A stretch of DNA of 37,874 nucleotides from Pedobacter sp. (lineage in GTDB: Bacteria; Bacteroidota; Bacteroidia; Sphingobacteriales; Sphingobacteriaceae). The stretch lies in the NCBI GenBank assembly GCA_025351765.1, contig JANXVH010000017.1, positions 1-37,874 of the forward strand. Direction: 5' to 3'. The position numbers were made by a program, and so were the translations under genes. Of the stretch, positions 1 to 6,564 are shown piece by piece (position 1 is the stretch's first letter; every line of letters begins with the position of its first letter). The notes under the pieces were generated by a model. It searched no databases. It had not been told where the DNA came from and was given only the letters and a program-made list of their open reading frames with translations.

Positions 1-822
1 AGATCAAGAAAACCAAAAGATAAGGCGCTGGTAGAGAACCAGGTTAAGTTAGTATACAATCGTGTGTATGCCAGACTTAGAAACCGTCAGTTCTTTGATA
101 TTGAATCCCTTAACCTGGCCATCAGGGAAAAAGTAAAGGCGCATAACCAGACCAGGATGCAGCAAAAGCCCTATTGCAGGGAAGAGCGATTTCTTGCAGC
201 GGAAAAAAGCCTGCTCAAACCGCTGCCAGCGGATGGCTTTGAGGTCAAATATTATTCAGAGCCCAAAGTGGCGCACAATAACCACATCTATCTTGGGAAG
301 GACAAGCACTATTACAGTGTTCCCTTTGCATATGTAGGGCTTAAGGTTCAGGTGATTTATACCCGGAGCATGGTCAGGATCTATGCAAGGGGTAAGCAGA
401 TTGCGGTTCATGTGCGGAATGTGAACCCGGCGGGTTACTCCACACAGAAAGATCACTTAAGCTCACATCACAGGCATTATCTGGAGAGAAGTCCCGAGTA
501 TTATATTGCCCGGGCAAAGGAAAGATCTCCGGAGATGTATCTTTTGTTCCAAATGGTATTTGAACAGAATACACATCCTGAACAACTTTACCGTACATGC
601 GATGGCTTGCTAAGACTACAGAAAACTGCAAGTCCAAGTGGGTTTGCAGCTGCTTGTGAACTGGCAATGGAGGTACGCAACCTTTCTTACCGCTTTGTCG
701 AACGCATCCTAAAGAACAATATGACCGGTCATCAGGATAAGCCAAAACAGGAACAGTCGCTTCCAGAACACCCGAACATTCGGGGCAAAGCATATTATTC
801 ACAATCAACTATCAAATTCTAA
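1..822 (+). CDS. istA: IS21 transposase IstA, C-terminal part
   Basis: The reading frame is open from base 1 and ends at 822, leaving 273 residues. A GTG at 64 is not the start; the frame continues upstream and out of the window. The first residues (KPKDKALVENQ) carry what should be the final glutamate of the DDE catalytic triad (about residue 12). They are followed by the beta-rich Mu-transposase C-terminal domain (about residues 75-140) typical of IstA. IstA cuts and joins the element ends. The stop is followed after 3 bases by the start of istB, the usual IS21 arrangement. The part seen shows no frameshift, so the transposase may be intact. Confidence 0.9.
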   Translation, partial: RSRKPKDKALVENQVKLVYNRVYARLRNRQFFDIESLNLAIREKVKAHNQTRMQQKPYCREERFLAAEKSLLKPLPADGFEVKYYSEPKVAHNNHIYLGKDKHYYSVPFAYVGLKVQVIYTRSMVRIYARGKQIAVHVRNVNPAGYSTQKDHLSSHHRHYLERSPEYYIARAKERSPEMYLLFQMVFEQNTHPEQLYRTCDGLLRLQKTASPSGFAAACELAMEVRNLSYRFVERILKNNMTGHQDKPKQEQSLPEHPNIRGKAYYSQSTIKF

Positions 823-825
823 AAA

Positions 826-1542
826 ATGAACATTGAAACTCAATTAAGGAACCTACGCCTACATGGTATGATCCGGAGCTGGCAAGCGCTTAACGAAACA
901 AGAAGACTCCATGAACTTACCCTGAGCGAAGGTATGGAAGTGCTTCTCCAGGCAGAGGCTGACGATCGGGATGGAAAGCGGTTTGAACGGCTTCAGCAAA
1001 ATGCTAACTTCCGTTACAGGGCTTCAATAGAAGAACTAAACATGGATACCAAAAGAGGACTGGATAAGGCTGCTGTCGGAATCTTTGCTACAGGTGAGTA
1101 TATACCCAAAGGAGAAGCAATACTAGTTTGCGGTTCTACAGGAACAGGAAAATCATTTCTCGTGTCAGCACTCGGACACCAGGCCTGTACCCAGGGATAC
1201 AGAGTGGCGTACTTCAATGTCCAGAAATTATTGTTAAAAACAAAGATGAGCCGGATTGATGGAAGTGTCTACAAGTTTTTTGAAAAGATATCAAAAGCAG
1301 ATTTGCTCATTTTGGACGATTTTGGACTGACACATCTTGAACAGCAACAGCGAATGGACATGTTAGAGATAATTGAGGATCGGCATGCAAAGAAAGCTAC
1401 AATAATTGCCAGCCAATTGCCCGTGGAAAAATGGTGGGATATCTTTGGCGATTCAACACTCGCAGATGCATTTTTGGACCGTATGGTGCACACTTCGTAC
1501 AGAATTGAATTAAAAGGAGAAAGTCTTAGAAAAAAAAGGTAA
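826..1542 (+). CDS. istB: IS21 helper ATPase IstB
   Basis: This 238-residue AAA+ protein related to DnaC loaders has a Walker A motif GSTGTGKS at residues 103-110 and a Walker B motif LLILDDFG near residue 160. IstB assembles on DNA with ATP and directs IstA to target sites. Length and motifs match complete family members. The ATG lies 3 bases after the istA stop, implying translational coupling. No disruption is visible, so with the intact istA tail the element may be mobile. Confidence 0.95.
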   Translation: MNIETQLRNLRLHGMIRSWQALNETRRLHELTLSEGMEVLLQAEADDRDGKRFERLQQNANFRYRASIEELNMDTKRGLDKAAVGIFATGEYIPKGEAILVCGSTGTGKSFLVSALGHQACTQGYRVAYFNVQKLLLKTKMSRIDGSVYKFFEKISKADLLILDDFGLTHLEQQQRMDMLEIIEDRHAKKATIIASQLPVEKWWDIFGDSTLADAFLDRMVHTSYRIELKGESLRKKR

Positions 1543-1583
1543 AATTGTCATGCCGTCAGCTATGACAGGCCAAATCCCCGAAG

Positions 1584-1630
1584 GGGGTCAGTATGATGCA
1601 TTATTGGGGTCAACATCACCATAATATCCA
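1584..1630 (+). repeat. IS21 right-end terminal repeats
   Basis: Two copies of GGGGTCA (1584-1590 and 1606-1612) are followed by similar spacer sequence, and the region ends in CA at 1630. Such multiple short repeats at the tip are transposase-binding sites in IS21-family elements. Function is assigned by position and by analogy with the family. Confidence 0.6.
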
Positions 1631-1657
1631 ATCAATAACACAATTAAATTTAAAGCA

Positions 1658-1960
1658 ATGCAACCACAACGTAAAACCAGTGCGGAAATAGTCATATTGA
1701 AAAAAGAGTATTGCCGTCTTTTAGCCAACGGATATACCCAACGGCAAGCGTCAGAAAGCGTAGGCGTATCAGAAAAAACAGGCATGAACTGGGCAAAAAA
1801 GCGCAATCAAAGCCTTAGCCATTTACTAACTGTTAAAAAGAATATTATTGCACGTTTGGCAGTTGAAACGGCAAAGCCCGATACTTTGAGCGTAGATATA
1901 CACAATTTAACTACCGCCCTATCTGTAATTGATAAGCAGATAAACAGCGCAAAACCCTAA
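1658..1960 (+). CDS. Small helix-turn-helix protein, unknown role
   Basis: This is a 100-residue protein. Residues 26-50 (GYTQRQASESVGVSEKTGMNWAKK) form a clear helix-turn-helix of the kind found in phage terminase small subunits and transposase N-termini. The C-terminal half (about 55-98) looks helical. I do not recognise a named family. The gene begins 28 bases after the inferred IS21 tip and is the first gene of the accessory segment that ends at the tRNA. A possible role is DNA recognition for a phage or mobile element, but no large terminase, integrase or capsid gene lies beside it, so this is only a guess. The ATG at 1658 is preceded by an A-rich leader and no strong Shine-Dalgarno sequence. 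Confidence 0.6.
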   Translation: MQPQRKTSAEIVILKKEYCRLLANGYTQRQASESVGVSEKTGMNWAKKRNQSLSHLLTVKKNIIARLAVETAKPDTLSVDIHNLTTALSVIDKQINSAKP

Positions 1961-2101
1961 CATAAAGCACAAACAACCAAAATACTTATACGGGGGTGGT
2001 ACACAAAAACACATTAGCAAAATGCGCAAAAGCACCTTAAAAAACTTGCGTTGTATTTATTGCGTTTTACTACGTTTTTACTTACATCAAACAGCAATAA
2101 A

Positions 2102-2386
2102 ATGGCAAAAAACGATTTAAAAATACAGCAAGCATATAAATACTATTGTAAAGGATTGAATAGTAAAGAGATAGCAATTTTATTAAATTGCAGTTATCGC
2201 ACCGTACAGGGCTATATAAGTAGCGGTAATTGGAGTAAAACCCGTTTGCCAACGGATATAATGCGTTTAGCGGTAAGTATGCTAAATAGAGGCTATGCCC
2301 GTAAACAGGTGGCTAAACAGTTAAACGTATCAGTTGGTACGGTTGACAACTACAGGCGGGCTGTAATACAGAGAAAAACTAAATAG
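2102..2386 (+). CDS. Small protein with two helix-turn-helix motifs
   Basis: This is a 94-residue protein starting at the ATG at 2102. A longer frame opens at 2051, but its extra 17 residues (MYLLRFTTFLL...) look like translated promoter DNA, and MAKNDLKIQQ is a natural start. Two helix-turn-helix units are seen: residues 17-38 (GLNSKEIAILLNCSYRTVQGY) and about 60-82 (GYARKQVAKQLNVSVGTVDNY), so one chain could bind two half-sites. The fold resembles small terminase or sigma-region-4-like HTH proteins. Two TTGCGTT copies just upstream (2046, 2060) could be binding sites. No family name can be given; the neighbour at 1658 also has an HTH of similar style. Confidence 0.6.
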   Translation: MAKNDLKIQQAYKYYCKGLNSKEIAILLNCSYRTVQGYISSGNWSKTRLPTDIMRLAVSMLNRGYARKQVAKQLNVSVGTVDNYRRAVIQRKTK

Positions 2387-2438
2387 CTTGCAGGACATTT
2401 ATAACGGTGCTATATTTGGTTTCCTAAATGATAATAAA

Positions 2439-2513
2439 ATGATTAAGAAATTTAATTTAACCCTTGCTATGGTGCGAATGTGGCGAAAGCCCTCGGCGTT
2501 GTTATCAACGTAG
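2439..2513 (+). CDS. Possible 24-codon short ORF with a duplicated leader
   Basis: The ATG at 2439 opens a 24-residue frame (MIKKFNLTLAMVRMWRKPS...) ending in TAG at 2513. It is listed because its upstream 13 bases, TCCTAAATGATAA (2422-2434), recur exactly at 2544-2556 before the next gene, with the same 4-base gap to the ATG. The peptide is basic and has no recognised family. It could be a leader peptide controlling the gene at 2561, or a chance frame beside a duplicated regulatory sequence. Confidence 0.25.
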   Translation: MIKKFNLTLAMVRMWRKPSALLST

Positions 2514-2560
2514 GACACCTAAAGCAGGGGATTTTTATTTTAATCCTAAATGATAACATT

Positions 2561-2884
2561 ATGAACAATGAACAAAAACAGGAATTAGCTAGTGAAGAAC
2601 GTTTAAACCAGCATTTGCAGCGATTTCTAAGCGGGCGTAAAGCCATAGAGGTAAACCAATACGGCAAAAAGGTTTTGGAAATTGATATGCAGGACGGTTA
2701 TGTAGGTTTAGCCTCTAAGCTAAAGGCCGTTTTAATGGCAATAGAATGTGTGGGCTATGCAACAGAGGTAATGAATGATTTAGATATGAGTGCAATATTA
2801 CCACCTCTTATTAAAATAGCAACGGATTTAATTGCTTGGGGCGAAGCGGAATTTTTAGATAACATTACAGAGGCAAAAGCCTAA
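2561..2884 (+). CDS. Hypothetical protein of the accessory segment
   Basis: This 107-residue protein is not recognised. The start at 2561 (MNNEQKQELASEERL) is preferred to the upstream in-frame ATG at 2480, because 2480-2560 contains a small hairpin and a 13-bp repeat and encodes an atypical sequence. The N-terminus is charged and helical (residues 1-30). The middle has a short beta-like stretch (KKVLEIDMQDG). The C-terminal half (about 52-107) is a mostly hydrophobic helical region ending in an acidic tail, without a clear transmembrane span. A hairpin terminator follows at 2917-2944, supporting a real transcription unit. Confidence 0.55.
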   Translation: MNNEQKQELASEERLNQHLQRFLSGRKAIEVNQYGKKVLEIDMQDGYVGLASKLKAVLMAIECVGYATEVMNDLDMSAILPPLIKIATDLIAWGEAEFLDNITEAKA

Positions 2885-2916
2885 AGAAGTCAAAAGTGCA
2901 ATATCTCACAATTGCC

Positions 2917-2944
2917 AAAGGGTGTGTAAATTTACATCCCCTTT
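2917..2944 (+). terminator. Hairpin terminator after the 2561 gene
   Basis: The stem pairs AAAGGG (2917-2922) with CCCTTT (2939-2944) around the palindrome TGTAAATTTACA (2925-2936), with a 2x2 internal mismatch. A T-rich tail (TTTTATT) follows. It sits 33 bases after the stop at 2884. Confidence 0.6.
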
Positions 2945-3175
2945 TATTATCTTTGTATCAAGCCTAAGCCGATGGTTAATTGAAACGGCCAGCACCTTGC
3001 AGGTGATGGGGGCAGTAAAGTCAGCATTGCTGGCGTTGGTAAACGGTCAATCTGCATTAAGTCATGGATATATGCCATGGCTTTTTTTGTGGGGTATTGA
3101 TTGGTATCAAAAAACGATTGAAATTAAGCAAAAGAAAGTAAAGCGGCAACCAAAGCGGCAACGATTTGAAATAAA
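2945..3175. other. Gene-poor stretch between accessory genes and tRNA-Met
   Basis: No convincing gene is seen. The one open frame (about 2922-3185) starts inside the terminator hairpin and has a composition unlike its neighbours. The stretch holds a short stem CATGG/CCATG followed by seven T near 3063-3088 and two direct copies of AAAGCGGCAAC at 3140-3150 and 3152-3162, just outside the tRNA terminator. It may be the attachment flank of a mobile element, but no integrase gene is present here. Confidence 0.4.
3140..3162 (+). repeat. Direct repeat AAAGCGGCAAC, two copies 12 bp apart
   Basis: Perfect 11-bp copies start at 3140 and 3152, separated by a single C. They lie about 60 bp beyond the 3' end of tRNA-Met. 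Closely spaced direct repeats next to a tRNA 3' end can be arm-type integrase sites; this function is an inference from position only. Confidence 0.6.
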
Positions 3176-3206
3176 AAACCCCTAACTTTTTGAAAGTTAA
3201 GGGTTT
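3173..3206 (-). terminator. Terminator of tRNA-Met
   Basis: AAACCC-C-TAACTTT (3176-3189) pairs with AAAGTTA-A-GGGTTT (3193-3206), with one C/A mismatch and a 3-base loop. Read on the minus strand, the stem is followed by a run of T (complement of the A-run at 3173-3178), so it is a rho-independent terminator for the tRNA ending at 3222. Confidence 0.8.
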
Positions 3207-3221
3207 AGTCCGTAAAGGTTG

Positions 3222-3295
3222 TAGCGGGGAGCAGGATCGAACTGCCGACCTCAGGGTTATGAATCCTGCGCTCTAACCATCTGAGCTACCCCGCC
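3222..3295 (-). tRNA. tRNA-Met (CAU), elongator type
   Basis: The 74-nt cloverleaf folds completely: acceptor GGCGGGG with CCCCGCT (G-U at the first pair), D arm GCTC/GAGC, anticodon stem CAGGA/CCCTG with loop TTCATAA giving anticodon CAU, and T arm GGCAG/CTGCT with loop TTCGATC. The CCA end is not encoded. The first acceptor pair is G-U, and the anticodon stem lacks the three G-C pairs of initiator tRNA, so the elongator is favoured. A CAU anticodon could also be tRNA-Ile2 modified to lysidine, but the acceptor and body look Met-like. Its 3' end faces the accessory segment and the IS21 element. Confidence 0.93.
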
Positions 3296-3319
3296 GGAAA
3301 TCTTATTTTTTAAGAGTTG

Positions 3320-3327
3320 CAAATATA
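3320..3327 (-). promoter_or_regulatory. -7 box of tRNA-Met
   Basis: TATATTTG on the minus strand matches the Bacteroidota -7 consensus TAnnTTTG. It lies 24 bases before the tRNA 5' end. A clear -33 TTG is not seen. Confidence 0.5.
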
Positions 3328-3398
3328 GAATAAATTACTTTTCTTTAGAAATAAATAGTAAAAAATTAGTCTAATAATTCAGGTATAAGAATTAATCA

Positions 3399-3779
3399 AT
3401 GGCGGATAAGAAGAAGTTTACTCTGGAGTATGAACTAAGATCGTCTCCTCGTATTTTATTTAGTTTCATAAGTGAACCAAATGGTTTATCTCAATGGTTC
3501 GCTGATGACGTTGTATTCAGAGATCAGGTTTACACATTTACCTGGGATGATGAAATCCAGAAGGCGAAGCTGTTAAGTATAAAAGAAAATAGGCTGGTTA
3601 AATTTAAATGGTTGGATGATGAGCCTCATTGTTATTTTGAAATGGAAATCGTACAGGATGAGCTAACGAACGACGTGGCACTTTCTATTACAGATTTCGC
3701 TACCGATGAAACACTCGCTGAAAGAACATTGATCTGGGATAATCAAATCACCTATCTGCACAGTGTAATTGGTGCATAA
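3399..3779 (+). CDS. START-like (SRPBCC) domain protein
   Basis: This 126-residue cytoplasmic protein resembles the AHSA1/START-like family. Residues 3-30 read FTLEYELRSSPRILFSFISEPNGLSQWFADDV, the usual beta-strand, helix and WFADDV opening of such domains. Later strands (FTWDDEIQKAKLLSIKENRLVKFKW) and the C-terminal helix fit a complete single-domain helix-grip fold with a hydrophobic pocket. Bacteroidota carry short stand-alone proteins of this type, and the ligand is unknown. It stands alone between tRNA-Met and the lptF/G-type gene, on the same strand as the latter. Confidence 0.75.
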   Translation: MADKKKFTLEYELRSSPRILFSFISEPNGLSQWFADDVVFRDQVYTFTWDDEIQKAKLLSIKENRLVKFKWLDDEPHCYFEMEIVQDELTNDVALSITDFATDETLAERTLIWDNQITYLHSVIGA

Positions 3780-3797
3780 TGTTTTCATGTCTTTTTC

Positions 3798-3805
3798 TAA
3801 CTTTG
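3798..3805 (+). promoter_or_regulatory. -7 box adjoining the LptF/G start
   Basis: TAACTTTG matches TAnnTTTG. It ends only 4 bases before the TTG start codon at 3810, so the transcript would begin at or very near the start codon. Confidence 0.5.
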
Positions 3806-3809
3806 TAAC

Positions 3810-5231
3810 TTGAAAAAGATCCATTTACTTCTTCTAAAAGCTTTTATAAGGCCGTTTATAGTTACGTTCTTTATCGTGATGTTTATCTTGTTGATGCTTT
3901 TCCTTTTTAAATATGTTGACGACTTGATTGGAAAGGGTTTTGAGTGGTACACCATTCTGGAGTTAATGTATTATGCATCCGCATCAAACGTTTCAATGGC
4001 CTTGCCATTATCTGTACTCTTGTCTTCAATCATGACCTTTGGTACATTAGGAGAAAACTATGAGCTAGTAGCCATCAAATCTGCCGGGATTTCATTGCAG
4101 AAAGCTATGATGCCATTATTTGTGTTGATTATTGCCCTCGCCATTGGATCTTTTGTATTCTCGGACTACATGTTACCTAAAGCAAATTTAAAGTTTGGTT
4201 CGTTGCTCTGGGATATTAGGAATAAGAAGCTATCATTCTTAATAAAAGAAGGGATTTTTAACAATAGCATCCCAGGCTATTCAATTAGAGTAGATAAGAA
4301 AAGTAAAGACGGAATACTTCATAATGTAATGATTTATGATCATACCAACACTTCTGGTATTGCAAAGATCATTATTGCTAAAGAAGGAGAGATGTCCAGC
4401 AATGACCAGTTCCTGCTCTTAAAACTAAAGGATGGTATCCGTTATGAAGAGTCTCAAGGTAGGAATACTTATAGTAACCCTAGACAGGAACTAACTCGTA
4501 TGAGATTTGGAGAAACAGATCAGAAGTTCGACATTTCCAGTTTTAAGATGAGTCGTACCAATGAACAGGACTTTAGGGGAAACACCCAAATGCTTAATTT
4601 AAAGGGGCTGGTTAAAAAAAGAGATTCTTTATCTAACGAGCTTGATAGCGTCAATAAGTTTGCCGCTACTAGCATAAGCACTTATTATAAGCAGTATAAT
4701 TTTGTTAAAGGGTATACAAAAATTAAAACTAAGCCGCGGAGGGTTGGCAAGAATATTCTTGATTTAATACCGTCTTCTAAACGGTTAGCAGTTATTCAAA
4801 CATCAATCGATCTTGCAACCTCGATTAAACAAACAACCTCTGGTAGGATAACTGATCACAATGACAAGGCTAAAAACATTATAAGGGTAAAAATGGAGTA
4901 TCAGCGTAAATTTACATTAGCTGCTTCTTGTTTACTCCTGTTCTTTATTGGCGCTCCGCTCGGTGCGATCATTAGAAAAGGCGGCTTGGGTCTGCCTATT
5001 GTCATGGCTATTGTGTTCTTTTTATTATATCATATAATTGCCACGGTTTCAGAGAAATCGGCAACAACTGGATCTTTAAATTCATTTTTTGGAATGTGGT
5101 TATCCATCTTTGTGCTTTCCCCATTAGGCGCATTTCTAACTTATAAAGCCACTGTAGATTCAGCACTTTTTGACATCAACTATTTCAAACAGATCGCGGT
5201 GAATTTGTTTAAGAGAAAAACTCAGCCTTAG
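3810..5231 (+). CDS. LptF/LptG-family lipopolysaccharide export permease
   Basis: This 473-residue inner-membrane protein of the YjgP/YjgQ family forms the channel of the ABC machine that moves lipopolysaccharide from the inner membrane into the Lpt bridge. Features in order: two N-terminal membrane helices (about 10-35 and 50-80), a third at about 95-115, a periplasmic jellyroll-like region (about 140-340) containing the usual YSIRVDKKSKDGILHNVMIYD stretch, and C-terminal helices (about 365-450). The start is a TTG giving MKKIHLLLLKAFIRPF, a typical family opening; no better ATG lies nearby. Bacteroidota usually have two such genes at separate loci, so LptF and LptG cannot be told apart here. 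Confidence 0.88.
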   Translation: MKKIHLLLLKAFIRPFIVTFFIVMFILLMLFLFKYVDDLIGKGFEWYTILELMYYASASNVSMALPLSVLLSSIMTFGTLGENYELVAIKSAGISLQKAMMPLFVLIIALAIGSFVFSDYMLPKANLKFGSLLWDIRNKKLSFLIKEGIFNNSIPGYSIRVDKKSKDGILHNVMIYDHTNTSGIAKIIIAKEGEMSSNDQFLLLKLKDGIRYEESQGRNTYSNPRQELTRMRFGETDQKFDISSFKMSRTNEQDFRGNTQMLNLKGLVKKRDSLSNELDSVNKFAATSISTYYKQYNFVKGYTKIKTKPRRVGKNILDLIPSSKRLAVIQTSIDLATSIKQTTSGRITDHNDKAKNIIRVKMEYQRKFTLAASCLLLFFIGAPLGAIIRKGGLGLPIVMAIVFFLLYHIIATVSEKSATTGSLNSFFGMWLSIFVLSPLGAFLTYKATVDSALFDINYFKQIAVNLFKRKTQP

Positions 5232-5264
5232 CAAGAATTACATTACTTATTTGTGATAATTTTA

Positions 5265-5298
5265 TTGAGCATTATTGATGCTTAAGATTGTAACTTTG
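5265..5298 (+). promoter_or_regulatory. Promoter of ribBA
   Basis: The -7 box TAACTTTG (5291-5298) is preceded at 5265-5267 by a TTG that can serve as -33 element, with 23 bases between. It gives a leader of about 45 bases. No FMN riboswitch motif is visible in the leader. Confidence 0.55.
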
Positions 5299-5351
5299 CT
5301 TTATATTAAACTAATCAACCAGTTGATGTTGATCTTTGAATTAAATAAAAA

Positions 5352-6563
5352 ATGGAAAGCAAACTTAATACGATAGAAAAAGCTATTGCTGATTTAAAGG
5401 CAGGTAAGGTGATTATCGTGGTTGATGATGAAGACAGGGAGAACGAGGGTGACTTTGTAACCACTGCCAGTAATGCAACTCCTGAAGTTATAAATTTTAT
5501 GGCTACTTACGGAAGAGGTTTAATATGTGCCACTTTAACGGAAGAGCGTTGCGATGAACTTGGACTAGAGTTAATGGTAAACAAAAATACAGCGGTCCAT
5601 GAAACTAATTTCACCGTTTCCGTTGATCTTATTGGACACGGTTGTACCACAGGAATTTCGGCATCTGATAGATCAAAAACGATAAAAGCCTTAATAGATC
5701 CTAAAATAAGTCCTGAGGAATTGGGTAGACCGGGCCATATTTTCCCATTAAGGTCAAAGGATGGCGGAGTCTTAAGAAGATCCGGTCACACTGAAGCATC
5801 TATTGATTTAGCGAAGCTTGCAGGAGCAGAGCCTGCAGGTGTACTTGTGGAGATCATGAAGGATGATGGTGAAATGGCTAGGTTACCTGATTTGTTTAAA
5901 ATTGCTGCTCAGCATCAATTGAGTATCATTTCTATTGAGGATTTGATTGCATATAGACTAAGCAAAGAAAGCTTAATTAGGCCGGAAGTTACTGTAAATC
6001 TGCCTACCGAGTGGGGGGATTTTAAAATGACAGCTTATACGCAGCTTGATACCAATGCCACACATCTTGCAATTAGTAAGGGCGAATGGAAGGAAGATGA
6101 GCCAGTCCTGACCAGGGTGCATAGCTCTTGTGTAACAGGCGATATATTTGGATCCTGCCGTTGCGATTGCGGTCCGCAGCTTCACAAAGCTATGGAGATG
6201 ATTGATAAGGAAGGGAAAGGCGTAATTGTTTATATGAATCAGGAAGGACGTGGTATAGGACTTGTCAATAAGTTAAGATCATATAATTTGCAGGATGCTG
6301 GATTTGATACAGTTGAGGCAAACATCAAACTTGGATTTAAAGGGGATGAACGTGATTATGGTGTTGGTGCCCAAATTTTACGTGCGCAAGGTGTTAAAAA
6401 GATGAAGTTAATGTCCAATAACCCTACAAAAAGAGCAGGTTTAATTGGTTATGGATTGGAAATTGTCGAGAACGTTTCTATAGAAATAGAAAGTAACATT
6501 CATAATGAACAATATCTTAAAACTAAGAGAGATAAGATGGGTCACCAGATTATGAAGGGGTAA
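5352..6563 (+). CDS. ribBA: Bifunctional DHBP synthase / GTP cyclohydrolase II
   Basis: This 403-residue cytoplasmic enzyme makes both precursors of riboflavin. The N-terminal half (about 1-205) is 3,4-dihydroxy-2-butanone-4-phosphate synthase, with the acidic metal-binding motif [10 protein letters not shown] at 25-34 and the [12 protein letters not shown] substrate loop at about 142-153. The C-terminal half (about 210-400) is GTP cyclohydrolase II, with zinc cysteines C260, C271 and C273 and the motif NQEGRGIGL. Both halves look complete, so both activities are expected. The later step, FMN/FAD synthesis, is encoded by ribF at 19908-20840 in the same window. The stop lies one base from the end of the convergent tamB. 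Confidence 0.97.
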   Translation: MESKLNTIEKAIADLKAGKVIIVVDDEDRENEGDFVTTASNATPEVINFMATYGRGLICATLTEERCDELGLELMVNKNTAVHETNFTVSVDLIGHGCTTGISASDRSKTIKALIDPKISPEELGRPGHIFPLRSKDGGVLRRSGHTEASIDLAKLAGAEPAGVLVEIMKDDGEMARLPDLFKIAAQHQLSIISIEDLIAYRLSKESLIRPEVTVNLPTEWGDFKMTAYTQLDTNATHLAISKGEWKEDEPVLTRVHSSCVTGDIFGSCRCDCGPQLHKAMEMIDKEGKGVIVYMNQEGRGIGLVNKLRSYNLQDAGFDTVEANIKLGFKGDERDYGVGAQILRAQGVKKMKLMSNNPTKRAGLIGYGLEIVENVSIEIESNIHNEQYLKTKRDKMGHQIMKG

Positions 6564-6564
6564 A

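Larger units (their letters stand above)
1..1630 (+). mobile_element. IS21-family insertion sequence, right part (left end outside window)
   Basis: The element is recognised by the istA-istB gene pair and by repeated motifs after istB. GGGGTCA occurs at 1584-1590 and again at 1606-1612, 22 bp apart, which is how IS21 ends usually look (multiple terminal repeats). I place the right tip near 1630, where the sequence reads ...ATATCCA, because IS21-type ends finish in CA; this boundary is inferred. The left end and most of istA lie before base 1. Base composition is visibly more GC-rich than the AT-rich segment that follows, which fits an acquired element. The target-site duplication cannot be checked without the left end. 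Confidence 0.85.

Noticed and set aside
374..808. Antisense frame over istA (144 codons)
   Set aside because: It is a shadow of the transposase gene; the plus-strand frame gives a recognised IstA domain.
2922..3185. 87-codon open frame ending at the tRNA terminator
   Set aside because: It starts inside the hairpin terminator of the previous gene, contains direct repeats, and its protein shows no domain or natural start.
5232..5351. FMN riboswitch before ribBA
   Set aside because: No RFN-type conserved blocks are present in this short AT-rich leader.
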